A stretch of DNA of 64,000 bases from Deltaproteobacteria bacterium (GTDB lineage: Bacteria > Myxococcota_A > UBA9160 > JAJDAL01). Within the stretch, counting starts at the first letter, position 1; the number at the start of each line of letters is the position of its first letter. Under the pieces are notes generated by a model, which saw nothing but the letters and a program-made list of their open reading frames with translations, was not told the origin of the DNA and ran no database searches. Below, one piece after another: positions 25,060 through 33,959 of the stretch. Position numbers and translations under genes: made by a program. The stretch spans positions 1-64,000 of the forward strand of contig JAJDAL010000052.1 in NCBI GenBank assembly GCA_029261875.1. The letters run 5' to 3'.

Positions 25060-26373
25060 TTAGTTGGCTTCCTCCTCCAGGTAGCCCAGGGCCCGCAGGC
25101 GCTCGCGCACGTTCGACGGCAATTCGGGTGCAGGGACCTCGCGGATTGGATCTGCGAGAGCGTTGTCGTAGCTCGCTACGCGAGCGGGGATTCGGTCCCT
25201 GGGCACGAGCTCGGGCAGGACGCGACCCGGCATGGTTTTCGCGGCTGGGATCTCCAGCAACGCCAGCACCGTGGGCGCGATGTCGAGCAATGTGGCGGTT
25301 TCGAGTTTGCGCGGACCCGTTATCCCTGGGCCGGCGGCAACGAATACGCCGTCCGGTGCGTCGCGGTGCCCACCGGAGAAGACTTTTCCCCCGCCTTGAG
25401 TCGCGTGATGTCCGTGGTCGGAGATCACGAGGATGTAGGTGTCTTCGTGCAGGCGATCCAACAGGTCGCCGAGTTCGCGGTCGAAAAACGCGTAGGCGCG
25501 GGGAATCGTCGCGCCGAAATCCGCGCGCTCCGCGGCCGAGACGTCGCCAAAGGCCTCGGGTTCGTAGTAGCGCCAGAACTTGTGCTCCACGGCGTCGACG
25601 AAGTTCGTGTAGTGGAGAAGCAAGTCCGGTTGTCCGCTATCGAGCAATTGCTGGGTGGCCTGCCAGTAGAAGCGACTGATGCGGTAGTTGTCCTTGAGGA
25701 CGACCAGCGGCGGATCGCGCAGGGATTCGACGCGCGCGGGCGCGGCCGCATGGGCGGCGAAGCGCGGCGAGTCCCGGGGAACGAATTGTGCGAGTTCCGC
25801 AGGGGTCAACTGCCAGTCCCCCGGCAAGAGGTTCGCGAGGGCATCGAGGTGCTGGCGCGGCCAGGCCGCACGCGGCCACAGCGGGTCGACGTTTCCGGAC
25901 TGGCTGCGGGCACTGGCGGCGAACAACAGGAAATCCGAAACCAGGGTTCCCTGTACGGATTCGGCGGGCCAGGTGGCCCACCAACCCACCACGCCCACCG
26001 TACGACCCTCCGCGCTGGCGATGTTCCAGAGCGCCGGCACTCGGCGGTCGCCGGACTCCACCTGTCGGATGGTCGCGTCGGCGGCGCGGGTCACGAAGTT
26101 GGTGACGCCGTGCTGGCTCGGGCGCACGCCCGTGGCGACGCTGGTCCACAGGGCGGGCGAGAGCGTGGGCTTGAAACTCTGGAGCGGGCCCCGGACGCCG
26201 CGGGCGATCAAGCGCTGCAGGTTCGGAAGCTCGCCGCGCGCGAGCATGGGATCGATCACCGACCATTCCGCGCCGTCGATCCCGACGAGCGCCACGCGCG
26301 GGTGGGCGGGGAGCGGGGCTTCGCCGCAAGCCAACAGCACCCAACAAAGCCACAACGGAAAACTGCGGCGCAC
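25060..26373 (-). CDS. Alkaline-phosphatase-superfamily phosphodiesterase-like lipoprotein
   Basis: The 437-residue paralogue of the protein at 13727-15010. A short hydrophobic signal ends at the lipobox L-L-A-C-G (Cys15). Motifs are L-V-G-I-D-G-A near 31, nucleophile region S-P-A-L-W-T-S-V-A-T-G with threonine, Y-T-N-F-V-D-A-V-E-H near 235 and V-I-S-D-H-G-H-H near 290, so the two-metal site looks complete. The C terminus is L-R-A-L-G-Y-L-E plus four extra residues. It starts with GTG two bases after the methyltransferase stop and is the last gene of the transketolase operon. It probably hydrolyses or transfers phosphodiesters in the periplasm; nothing supports sulfatase action. Confidence 0.8.
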   Translation of the reverse strand: MRRSFPLWLCWVLLACGEAPLPAHPRVALVGIDGAEWSVIDPMLARGELPNLQRLIARGVRGPLQSFKPTLSPALWTSVATGVRPSQHGVTNFVTRAADATIRQVESGDRRVPALWNIASAEGRTVGVVGWWATWPAESVQGTLVSDFLLFAASARSQSGNVDPLWPRAAWPRQHLDALANLLPGDWQLTPAELAQFVPRDSPRFAAHAAAPARVESLRDPPLVVLKDNYRISRFYWQATQQLLDSGQPDLLLHYTNFVDAVEHKFWRYYEPEAFGDVSAAERADFGATIPRAYAFFDRELGDLLDRLHEDTYILVISDHGHHATQGGGKVFSGGHRDAPDGVFVAAGPGITGPRKLETATLLDIAPTVLALLEIPAAKTMPGRVLPELVPRDRIPARVASYDNALADPIREVPAPELPSNVRERLRALGYLEEEAN

Positions 26374-26375
26374 GC

Positions 26376-27092
26376 CTACAGCCGAATCCGTTGCACGTAT
26401 TGGCCGCAGCCGATGGCGCGCAAGCCCGGCGTCGCCTCCACCAGGGGCTCCAAGCGCTTGAGTCCGCGCGCCATCCAGTCGGGACAGAACATGGGGACCA
26501 GTCCGATGAAGAGCCTTTGCTCCACACGCCCGCCGCAGGCTTCGAACCAGCGGTCCAGGCGCCGCGGCGGGTAGCTTTTTTCTTCGTGCTCGCGGTGATA
26601 GGGCGAGACCTTCTCGATCAACTTGAGGATCGGGCTGTAGCCGTTGGGTTCGAGAACCACGACCTCGCGTGCCAGGCCCGCAATGGACGCGATGGCGCGG
26701 GGCGCGTCGTAGAGGTGGTGGAGCAGGCCGCGCACGACGGCCACGTCGTAGGGCGTGTCGGGGCGGGGCAGGGCGTAGACGTCCGCAATCTCGAAGCGGA
26801 GGTGGCTCGTGTTTGCCGCTCGCCGCCGGGCGCTCTCGACGGCGGCTTCGGCGGCGTCGAACCCCACGACCTCGCGCGCACCGGCTTGCGCGAGTTCGAG
26901 GGAGTAGGTGCCGTCCCCGCATCCCACGTCGGCGATGCGTTTGCCGCGGGGCTCCACCAGGGCGTGGATGGCGTCGCTCATGCGCGCATTCGAGAGCCGG
27001 CACGAAAGCTTGTCCGAGCGCGTGTACACGTACCCGTCGAGTGCTTCGACGTCGCGGTTGAACTCGGAGATGCTGCGTTCGCGTTCGCTCAC
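26376..27092 (-). CDS. Class I SAM-dependent methyltransferase
   Basis: The 238-residue protein has the SAM-binding motif I as I-A-D-V-G-C-G-D-G-T near residues 53-62, motif II acid in V-V-G-F-D-A-A near 75, and the post-motif region V-V-R-G-L-L-H-H-L-Y near 118. A conserved L-E-P-N-G-Y segment follows, common in small-molecule and sugar methyltransferases. It starts with GTG overlapping the upstream stop (GTGA). Two methyltransferases in a row, behind an epimerase-glycosyltransferase gene, suggest methylation of a sugar or glycan end. The methyl acceptor is not known. Confidence 0.85.
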   Translation of the reverse strand: MSERERSISEFNRDVEALDGYVYTRSDKLSCRLSNARMSDAIHALVEPRGKRIADVGCGDGTYSLELAQAGAREVVGFDAAEAAVESARRRAANTSHLRFEIADVYALPRPDTPYDVAVVRGLLHHLYDAPRAIASIAGLAREVVVLEPNGYSPILKLIEKVSPYHREHEEKSYPPRRLDRWFEACGGRVEQRLFIGLVPMFCPDWMARGLKRLEPLVEATPGLRAIGCGQYVQRIRL

Positions 27093-27994
27093 TGGGCCTT
27101 CCAGGCTACCGCCATTTGGTTCCCGGCGCGCAGGGAGAGGGGCCGTTGGGCGAGACCCGTGCGGGTCAGGGCGCGCGCCAGCGTCGTCTTGGCGGCGCCG
27201 GGGATCGGCAGCAGCCGGGTCCAATAGGCCAGGGGATAGGTGTTGCCGAAGGGGCGGATCTCGATGCGATCGAAGCCCGCGCGTTCGAGCGCGGCGCGAA
27301 GGCTGCGCGGCGAGAAGATCTGCAGGTGCTCGAGGTCGTAGATGGGCGAACGCCGTCCCAGGAGCCGGGCCGAGAGGGCCCGCGAATCGTGGGCGACCGC
27401 GAAGAAGGCAGCGCGGGGTTTCAGGAGCGCGTAGGCGGATCGAAACAATCCGACCGGGTCGTCGACGTGCTCGAGGGTTTGAAAACAGGTCACGAGACTC
27501 TGGCTTTCGGGCTCGACTTCGTCGCCCCGAAACACGCCGACGCGCAGGCAGTTCCGGATGTCCGCGGACGCCTGGGCGACGGGGGCGGCCGAGGGTTCGA
27601 TCCCCAGAACCGTCGAAAATCCAGCGCGCACGAGTTCCGCGACGAAGGCTCCGTCCCCCGCGCCGATATCGAGGGCGGCTTCGCGGTCGGGCAAGTGGGG
27701 CGCGAATACCGCCAGGGCGGCGGCGTAGCTGCGTGCCGCGAACGCGGATGCCTCGCCGGCATCGAAGGCCGCGTCGCGGTAGGCATTGGCGAGCCAGTCG
27801 GGCTCCGGCGCCGGGTTGGCGTAGAGGAGGTCGCAATCGGGACAGCGGACCAGTCGAAAGTGCATGAACTCGGGCGTCTTGCGCGACGCGAACGCGAAGG
27901 CGTCGAGGGCGGATTCATCGATGTTGCGGTCGGCCACGACGCCGCTGTCGTCCTGCGAGCCGCAGCCCGGGCAGGACCTCGGGCGCAGCTTCAC
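27089..27994 (-). CDS. Zinc-ribbon class I SAM methyltransferase
   Basis: The 301-residue protein begins with a zinc-ribbon-like pair C-P-G-C (8-11) and C-P-D-C (about 52-55), followed by a methyltransferase domain with A-L-D-I-G-A-G-D-G-A near residue 108 and F-Q-T-L-E-H-V-D-D-P near 170. This N-terminal ribbon plus Methyltransf_23-type layout is common in polysaccharide and nucleotide-sugar clusters, including C-methyltransferases. GTG start and four-base overlaps on both sides show it is translationally coupled to the epimerase-GT2 gene before it and the second methyltransferase after it. A sugar C- or O-methyltransferase role is inferred. Confidence 0.85.
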   Translation of the reverse strand: MKLRPRSCPGCGSQDDSGVVADRNIDESALDAFAFASRKTPEFMHFRLVRCPDCDLLYANPAPEPDWLANAYRDAAFDAGEASAFAARSYAAALAVFAPHLPDREAALDIGAGDGAFVAELVRAGFSTVLGIEPSAAPVAQASADIRNCLRVGVFRGDEVEPESQSLVTCFQTLEHVDDPVGLFRSAYALLKPRAAFFAVAHDSRALSARLLGRRSPIYDLEHLQIFSPRSLRAALERAGFDRIEIRPFGNTYPLAYWTRLLPIPGAAKTTLARALTRTGLAQRPLSLRAGNQMAVAWKAQ

Positions 27995-29979
27995 GCGGGG
28001 GGCTCCTGGCCCGCGCCGCGCGCCAGCGCTTCGCCCGCGTCGCGAACTTCGCCGTCGCGAATGATGGAACGGCGCACGAAGTGGGGGCGTTGCTTCACTT
28101 CTTCGAAGATCTTGGCGATGTACTCGCCCAGCAATCCCAGGGCGAACAGGTTGAGGGCGCCAAAGCCCATGATGACCAGCATCAGCGTGCTGATGCCCGG
28201 CGGCGCGATGTCGGGGAACGCGAGCTTCGCCAACACCTGCAGGACTCCGAGTACGAACACGACGCCCAGGGACACCACGCCGAAGGCACTCAACACGTTG
28301 AGCGGCGTGTGGCTGAAGGACAGAATTCCCTTCTTCGCCCAGCCGACGTTCTTGAGCAGGCTGTTGGTGCTCTCGCCGAACATGCGCTCCGGTCGCGTGT
28401 AGTCGACCCCTTCCTGGCGGAAGCCCACGAAGGCCCGGACGCCGCGCAGGAAGAGATCGCGTTCCGGAAGCTCGAGCAGCACCCGGACTACGCGCTTGTC
28501 CAACAGGGAGAAGTCTCCGGCGTCGTGGGGGATCTTCAGGTACGAGAAGCGGTCGAATACCCGGTAGAAGGCCTTGTAGGCCACGCGCATGAACCAGGAA
28601 GCCTCGCGCTTGACGCGCCGGCCGTAGATGACGTCGCAGCCCTCGCGCCACTTGGTGACGAATTGTTCGATCAGTTCCGGCGGGTCCTGGAGGTCGCCGT
28701 CGAGCAGCACGCAGGCGTTCTTGGTCGCGATCTCCATGCCGCTGCGGAAGGCCGCCTGGGAGCCGAAGTTGCGCGAATGGCTGATCCCCACCACGCGTCG
28801 ATCGCGTTTGGAGAGGCCCCGGATCACTTCTTCGGAGCTGTCCGGGCTGCAGTCGTTGACGAAGATGATCTCGTATTCGACCGCGAGCTTGCGGAAGACC
28901 GCCGACAGGCGTTCGTGCATGATGGGGATCGCCTGCCCGTCGCCGTAACACGCCACGACGGCGCTGATGCTGTGGCGCGCATCGAGACCGAATTGCTTGG
29001 ACGAGCGCTGGTAGGCCTCGATGTCGTCGAGGGAGTCGAACCAGGCGCGCGTGGCGCGCAGGCCGTCTTCGAAGGAAACGGCGGCCTCGAAGCCGAGGAC
29101 GTCTCGGGCCTTGGCGGGATCCGCGAACCAGTTGCCCACGTCCCAGTCGCGGTCGGGATGAGTGAACTCGGGCAGGGCCTCGATTCCGAAAGTCCGCCGG
29201 GTCGTCTCCGCCACCTCGCCGAGTGTGGTGCAGGTGCCCGTTCCAACGTTAAAGGACTCTCCGAAGTGTTCAGTTGTAAGTCCATTGGCAGCGGCGACGA
29301 AGGCGCGGCAGGCGTCGTCGATATAGACGAAGTCCCGGGAGATTTCGGGCCGCACGAAGGGCGGCAGCTCCCCCGCCGCACTCTTGGCGACCAGGGTCGG
29401 GATCAGGCGCGACGAGTCCTCCAGGGGGCCGTAGACCGAGTAGAGGCGCAGATTCACGGCAGGCACACCGCGTTCCTTGCCCATGAAGTGGATCACGCCG
29501 GCCGCGGCCGCCTTGGAGGCGGCGTAGTGGCTGTTGGGGGCGGCGGGAGAATCTTCGCGCGGCGCCGCGGCCTGGGCGCCGTATTCCGAAGAGGACCCCG
29601 CATGCACGTAACAGCGGATCCCGCGTTGAGCGAGTTCCTCCAGGATGCGCGCGGTGAGGTTCAAGTTCGTGCGGTAGATCAATTCGACGTCGCGTTCGAA
29701 GGAGTACGCCCCGTAGGCGACGCAGTTCATCACCGTGCGCGGCTTCACCTGCTCGAGCAGATCGCGCAGGTTCGAATCCACCAACAGGTCGGTTTCGACC
29801 ACCTGTTCGCGCGGGACGCCGTCCAGCCGCCAGGCGGGACCGGGCGACGTCGTGCCGTAGACGTCGCTGCGCGCTTCGAACAACATGCGGAACAAGTTCG
29901 CACCCACGAAGCCGCTGGCACCCAGCACCAGCACGGGGCCTTGCAGTCGTTCGATCTGAGCGCGCAATTCCGGGCTCAC
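27991..29979 (-). CDS. NAD-dependent sugar epimerase/dehydratase fused to family 2 glycosyltransferase
   Basis: A 662-residue bifunctional protein. Residues 15-320 are an extended short-chain dehydrogenase of the nucleotide-sugar epimerase/dehydratase type: G-A-S-G-F-V-G (20-26), the active-site segment A-G-S-S-S-E-Y-G (127-134) and Y-A-A-S-K (152-156), with S-V-Y-G-P and D-F-V-Y-I-D-D following. Residues 337-640 are a GtrB/DPM-type GT2: I-S-A-V-V-A-C-Y (338-345), V-N-D-C-S-P-D (374-380), L-L-D-G-D-L-Q-D-P-P (425-434), and two C-terminal membrane helices near 555-575 and 600-625. One polypeptide could make a nucleotide sugar and load it on polyprenyl phosphate. GTG start overlaps the transketolase stop. 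Confidence 0.9.
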   Translation of the reverse strand: MSPELRAQIERLQGPVLVLGASGFVGANLFRMLFEARSDVYGTTSPGPAWRLDGVPREQVVETDLLVDSNLRDLLEQVKPRTVMNCVAYGAYSFERDVELIYRTNLNLTARILEELAQRGIRCYVHAGSSSEYGAQAAAPREDSPAAPNSHYAASKAAAAGVIHFMGKERGVPAVNLRLYSVYGPLEDSSRLIPTLVAKSAAGELPPFVRPEISRDFVYIDDACRAFVAAANGLTTEHFGESFNVGTGTCTTLGEVAETTRRTFGIEALPEFTHPDRDWDVGNWFADPAKARDVLGFEAAVSFEDGLRATRAWFDSLDDIEAYQRSSKQFGLDARHSISAVVACYGDGQAIPIMHERLSAVFRKLAVEYEIIFVNDCSPDSSEEVIRGLSKRDRRVVGISHSRNFGSQAAFRSGMEIATKNACVLLDGDLQDPPELIEQFVTKWREGCDVIYGRRVKREASWFMRVAYKAFYRVFDRFSYLKIPHDAGDFSLLDKRVVRVLLELPERDLFLRGVRAFVGFRQEGVDYTRPERMFGESTNSLLKNVGWAKKGILSFSHTPLNVLSAFGVVSLGVVFVLGVLQVLAKLAFPDIAPPGISTLMLVIMGFGALNLFALGLLGEYIAKIFEEVKQRPHFVRRSIIRDGEVRDAGEALARGAGQEPPA

Positions 29980-30896
29980 TCGGGTCCTCTCAATAGGTCG
30001 ATGCGCTTCGTCAGACTCTCCGGGTCGAGTCCACTTTCTTTTCGGTGAAACCCCTGGGATCCGTAATCGCCCGAGGGGTAGCCCTGGGCGCAGACGTGGT
30101 CGAAATGGCGGATGTCGACGCCGTCGTGGAGCAGCTGGCGCGCCAGCATGGAACCCGCGCTGCCCTGGGCCACGTGTTCTTCCACCACGAGCACGCGCGG
30201 CGAATGACGCAGTTGGCTGCGCAGGGGGGCGGGGACCGGGTGGGCGTCCAGGGGCAACTCCGACAGCACCCACAACGCCGGCCGCGCGTCCGCGGGACGG
30301 GGGGAAAGGATCTCCACCAAGCTCCCGGCAATCGGCCCCACGGCGACCACCACCGCGTCGCTGCCGTCGAGCAACTTGCGCCAGGGCGCGTAGGCGGGCG
30401 GAGTGAAGCCCTCGGGTCGCTCGCAGCGACCGAGGCGCAGGTACGCGGGATGCGGGCAGTCGCCCATGCGCGCGATTTGGGGTTCGACGTCCGACGCGAA
30501 AGCGGGGATGAAGATCCGCATGTGTTGCAGGGTGAGGAGTACGCCGTAGTCCTCGATGGCGTGATGGCTGGCCCCCATGACGCCGTACGCGTAGCCGCCG
30601 CCGTTGCCCACCAACTTGACCGGCAAGCCGTGGAGGCAGACGTCGTTGCGGATCTGCTCGAAGGGGCGCGCGTAGCAAAAAGGGGCGATGGAGTAGACCC
30701 AGGCTTCGAGTCCACGGCTCGCCAAACCCGCGGCCACGGACAGCATGTTCTGCTCCGCCACACCGGCATTGATGAAGCGTTCCCCCATGGCGTCCTGTAG
30801 CGGTTCCAGGGCGCGAAACCCGAGGTCTCCGGTCAGGAACACGAAGGGCTGTCGTTGGAATCGATCCACCCAGGACGTACACGCTTCGCTTCTCAC
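29976..30896 (-). CDS. Transketolase C-terminal subunit (pyrimidine-binding + C-terminal domains)
   Basis: The 306-residue protein matches the second half of transketolase/DXS-type enzymes. The conserved glutamate that activates the thiamine diphosphate ring is in F-I-N-A-G-V-A-E-Q-N-M (about 40-50), followed by A-A-G-L-A-S-R-G and a loop Y-G-V-M-G-A-S-H-H-A-I-E-D (about 102-114) typical of the pyrimidine domain. The C-terminal domain with V-V-V-A-V-G-P and V-L-V-V-E-E-H completes it. It needs the partner encoded just upstream, whose stop overlaps this GTG start (GTGA). Split transketolases of this form occur in sugar and natural-product clusters as well as in pentose metabolism; the operon here points to the former. 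Confidence 0.9.
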   Translation of the reverse strand: MRSEACTSWVDRFQRQPFVFLTGDLGFRALEPLQDAMGERFINAGVAEQNMLSVAAGLASRGLEAWVYSIAPFCYARPFEQIRNDVCLHGLPVKLVGNGGGYAYGVMGASHHAIEDYGVLLTLQHMRIFIPAFASDVEPQIARMGDCPHPAYLRLGRCERPEGFTPPAYAPWRKLLDGSDAVVVAVGPIAGSLVEILSPRPADARPALWVLSELPLDAHPVPAPLRSQLRHSPRVLVVEEHVAQGSAGSMLARQLLHDGVDIRHFDHVCAQGYPSGDYGSQGFHRKESGLDPESLTKRIDLLRGPE

Positions 30897-31699
30897 GAGG
30901 CATCCACTTCTTGCACCGCGCGTGCGTAGAGTTCGTCATCCAGGGGCAGGTAATGCCATTGCATCTGATTCTCCATGAACGAGACGCCCTTGCCCTTGAC
31001 CGTGCGGAGAATCAGAACCTGGAGCCCCGACGGGGGGGAGTCGAGCGCTGCCGCCATGGCCGCGTGATCGTGGCCGTCGACTTCGCGAACCGCCACCCCG
31101 AAGGCGGCGATGCGCTCGCCCAGGCCCTCCATGGATGCCACCTCGCGCGTGGACCCGAAGCCCTGCAAGCCGTTGGCGTCGATCAGGATCGTGAGACCCG
31201 CGAGGGCCTGGTGGTGGGCAAAGATCAGGGCTTCCCAAGTGGAGCCTTCTTGCCATTCACCGTCTGAGGTGAGGACGAAGACGCGACCGGGCTCGGCCTG
31301 CAGTCGCTTGGCGAGGGCGATGCCCGACGCCATGGGGAAACCGTGGCCGAGACTGCCCGTGGCGACGGGGATCTGGGGGAAGGCGTTCGCGACCGGGTGT
31401 CCCGCCAGGCGTGTGGCTTCGGCGTGGAAGGTTTCGAGGTCGCGGTCCGCAAAGTCCCCGCGCGACCAGAGTGCGACGTACAGGGCGCCGGCCGCGTGTC
31501 CCTTCGAAAGAACGAACACATCGTCGTCCGCCAAGATCGTGTGGTGGAGCACCAGCAGGGCGTCGAGGGCCGACAGGTTCCCGCCGATGTGGCCCACGCC
31601 GGCCTCATAGTGCATGCGCAGCAGACGCAAGCGCGCGCGGCGCGCGAGGTCGGCGTCGACGGGGATGTACCGGGTTGTGGGCGCTCGGGAGGTCGACAC
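30893..31699 (-). CDS. Transketolase N-terminal subunit (thiamine-diphosphate-binding)
   Basis: The 268-residue protein is the first half of transketolase. It shows G-H-I-G-G-N-L-S near residue 36, G-H-A-A-G-A-L-Y near 67, and the ThDP-magnesium motif S-D-G-E-W-Q-E-G-S-T-W-E-A near 138-150 followed by D-A-N-G-L-Q-G-F-G. I start it at GTG 31699. An ATG at 31732 extends the frame, but it overlaps a TGATAAAAT promoter element and the extra codons (CTT, TTT, TTG) are unlike this genome. It heads the six-gene operon running to 25060. With the next gene it should form a heteromeric enzyme moving two-carbon ketol units. Confidence 0.88.
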   Translation of the reverse strand: MSTSRAPTTRYIPVDADLARRARLRLLRMHYEAGVGHIGGNLSALDALLVLHHTILADDDVFVLSKGHAAGALYVALWSRGDFADRDLETFHAEATRLAGHPVANAFPQIPVATGSLGHGFPMASGIALAKRLQAEPGRVFVLTSDGEWQEGSTWEALIFAHHQALAGLTILIDANGLQGFGSTREVASMEGLGERIAAFGVAVREVDGHDHAAMAAALDSPPSGLQVLILRTVKGKGVSFMENQMQWHYLPLDDELYARAVQEVDAS

Positions 31700-31730
31700 A
31701 GGCTTTCGATCAATGGCCCCCAAAAAAAGC

Positions 31731-31739
31731 ATTTTATCA
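31731..31739 (-). promoter_or_regulatory. Extended -10 promoter of the transketolase operon
   Basis: On the minus strand TGATAAAAT gives an extended -10 element (TG, one base, TAAAAT; five of six matches) in an AT-rich island that stands out in this GC-rich sequence. Transcription would begin near 31724, about 25 bases before the GTG at 31699. No good -35 is present, as is usual with extended -10 promoters. The divergent membrane glycosyltransferase gene probably also has its promoter in this spacer, but I cannot point to it. Confidence 0.4.
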
Positions 31740-31781
31740 GAATTGCGAGCCGTGGCGGCTACCCTCCCCGCCGTGTCGAAA

Positions 31782-33959
31782 ATGGCGGCGGAGGAGCGAA
31801 ACGATCGGGTCCTGGCGCGCTGGGGGTGGGGCGCCGTGGCGTTGGCGCTGCTGGTCCTGGCTTTGCCGGCTTTCGGCCGCGCGATCTATCTCCACACGGA
31901 CCTCGCGAACTACTTCCTTCCCATTCGCGCCTTCCATGCGGCATGTCTCGCCAGCGGCGATTCGTGTCTGTGGTTTCCGCATTTCTACAACGGCTTCTAT
32001 CTCCACGGGGATGGCGGCGCCGGCTTGTTTCATCCACTGAACGACTGGATCTATCGCTTCCTGCCCTTCGACGTCGCGTTCAACGTCGAGTTCCTGCGCC
32101 CGTATCCCGTGATGCTGGCGGGGATGTACTGCTTTCTGCGCCGCTGGTCCCTGCCGCGGTTCGCGTCGCTGTTCGGCGCCAGCGTGTTCGCGTTGTCGGG
32201 CTTCAATCTGCTGCACCACATGCACATGAACGTGCTCGCCATCGCGGCCCATCTCCCGTGGCTGTTGTGGGCGATTCAGGGCTGTCTACGCGGCGAATCC
32301 GCTCGCGCTCGGGCGGGGTCATGGTTCGCCGTGGCGCTGCTGAGCGGGTCCCAGTGGTTGCTCGGACATCCCCAGTACGTGGTGATCTCGAGTCTCGCCG
32401 AGGCCGGTTACGCGGCGCTGCTGGTGTTCGAGCGCCCCCAGCTGCGCGGACTGCTGACGCTGCTGCTCGCCAAGATCGTCGGCTTGGCAATCGGTGCCGT
32501 GCAGGTGGTCCCGACCCTGGCCGCGCTATCGCTGTCCGCGCGGGCGAATGCCGGGCAGGACCTCGCCAGCTCCTACGCCCTGAACCCTCAACAATTACTT
32601 CAACTGTTCACGCCGCATTTTCTGCCCCCGAATCTGCCCCTGGTCCACGTGGCTTCGGTCTACATCGGGGCGGCGGCGCCGGTGTTGCTGGCCGGTTTGC
32701 TGCTGCGGCGACCCGTATGGCGGCCCCAGCGGACACTCGTGTTTGGCGCCCTCGGCCTGGGCGGCTTGGCGTTGATCCTGAGCCTGGGCGACTCCGGCGG
32801 GTTGTACGCTCTGTGGTCGCGCGTTCCGATCCTGGGTCAGTTTCGCGCACCTTCGCGCTTTCTGTTGCTCGTTCATTTCTTCGTCGCGATCGCGGCCGCC
32901 GTCTCCCTGTCGAGTCTCGTGGGCGATCCGAAGCGCCCGGTCGCGCGGCGTTGGGTGTTGTTTGTCGTGCCCGCGCTTTCGATCGTCGTGGCGAGTTGGC
33001 TGGCGTCGCGTCCGATGGGACCGGCTGCGCGCACTTTGCTCGGCGTCCCGCTTCCCTGGCTCGCGTCGGTGGGGCCTTTGTGTTTCGTCCTGGCCGCGAG
33101 TCTGGTGGCCTTCGCCACAGGCGGAGCGCGCTGGGCCGCGGCCCTCCTGTTGGTCTTGAGCGTGGCGGATCAGACGTACTTCGGGTGGCGTCACATTCAC
33201 AGCGTGGAGCCGCGCCCGGCGGCGGCGTTTCTCGAACCGCCCGACATCCCGGCGCTCGGTCCCGGCCAACGCGTGCATTGGGGGTGGCCCGCCCTGGCGG
33301 CCGGCGGCATTTCCCTTTCGAGCGGCTATGCCGCGCTCCCCGCGCAACGCAAGCTTCACTTCGGTGCCCGCTTTGCTCCGGGGCACGCACCCGATCGGCC
33401 GTTGCCCCGCACACTGCTCGCGTCCCTGCGTTTGGCGAGCGTGGGTTGGATGCGCGCGGATTCTTCGCGCGCCGCGCTGCCGGATCCCGCGGCGGCACGC
33501 TGGCGGGAGATTCCCGAGACGTTGCCGCGGGCGCGTCTGGTCGCGAAGGCGATTCCCCTGGGCGACCTGCTGCGCCAAGTCGTGCGCGTCGATCTGGCGG
33601 AAACCGCCATCGTGCGCGGCGCCATCGATCTCGAGCCGGGAACCCGCGGAAGCGTCGAGCTGCTGCGCGACGCGCCCGGCGCCATCGATCTCGAAACCCG
33701 GAGCCCGACCCGCCAGCTGTTGGTCCTATCCGAGAGTTTTCACTCGGGTTGGGAGGCGGAGGTCGATGGCGACCCGTGTCCCGTGCTTCGCGTCTACGGG
33801 GACTTCATGGGGTGCGTGGTGGAAGCCGGCCCACACCGCGTTGGCTTTCGATTCGCGCCCCGCAGTCTGCGGGTCGGCCGCGCGGTCTCGATCCTGGGTT
33901 GTCTAAGCGCCGTTCTCGGGCTCGTCCTGGGGATCCGTCTCGGGCGTCTTTCCCGCTAG
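31782..33959 (+). CDS. YfhO-like large membrane protein, putative GT-C glycosyltransferase
   Basis: The 725-residue protein has about twelve hydrophobic segments and a periplasmic C-terminal region. The first loop contains H-T-D-L-A-N-Y-F-L-P and later H-G-D-G-G-A-G-L-F-H-P-L-N-D, which matches the YfhO-type membrane proteins (YfhO is linked to glycosylation of teichoic acid in Firmicutes). The C-terminal 250 residues carry the strand pattern of the family's extracytoplasmic domain, ending in a last membrane helix (V-S-I-L-G-C-L-S-A-V-L-G). I start at ATG 31782; an ATG at 31713 would add codons (AAA AAA, TTA, TCA) typical of the AT-rich promoter spacer. The last 57 bases overlap the convergent GT2-methyltransferase gene. 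Confidence 0.7.
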   Translation: MAAEERNDRVLARWGWGAVALALLVLALPAFGRAIYLHTDLANYFLPIRAFHAACLASGDSCLWFPHFYNGFYLHGDGGAGLFHPLNDWIYRFLPFDVAFNVEFLRPYPVMLAGMYCFLRRWSLPRFASLFGASVFALSGFNLLHHMHMNVLAIAAHLPWLLWAIQGCLRGESARARAGSWFAVALLSGSQWLLGHPQYVVISSLAEAGYAALLVFERPQLRGLLTLLLAKIVGLAIGAVQVVPTLAALSLSARANAGQDLASSYALNPQQLLQLFTPHFLPPNLPLVHVASVYIGAAAPVLLAGLLLRRPVWRPQRTLVFGALGLGGLALILSLGDSGGLYALWSRVPILGQFRAPSRFLLLVHFFVAIAAAVSLSSLVGDPKRPVARRWVLFVVPALSIVVASWLASRPMGPAARTLLGVPLPWLASVGPLCFVLAASLVAFATGGARWAAALLLVLSVADQTYFGWRHIHSVEPRPAAAFLEPPDIPALGPGQRVHWGWPALAAGGISLSSGYAALPAQRKLHFGARFAPGHAPDRPLPRTLLASLRLASVGWMRADSSRAALPDPAAARWREIPETLPRARLVAKAIPLGDLLRQVVRVDLAETAIVRGAIDLEPGTRGSVELLRDAPGAIDLETRSPTRQLLVLSESFHSGWEAEVDGDPCPVLRVYGDFMGCVVEAGPHRVGFRFAPRSLRVGRAVSILGCLSAVLGLVLGIRLGRLSR

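Noticed and set aside
28081..30048. 655-residue plus-strand frame opposite the epimerase-GT2 gene
   Set aside because: Antisense shadow; the opposite frame has complete catalytic motifs of two enzyme families.
31700..31732. ATG at 31732 as the transketolase N-subunit start
   Set aside because: It overlaps the TGATAAAAT promoter element, and the added codons are AT-rich and unlike the genome; GTG 31699 fits better.
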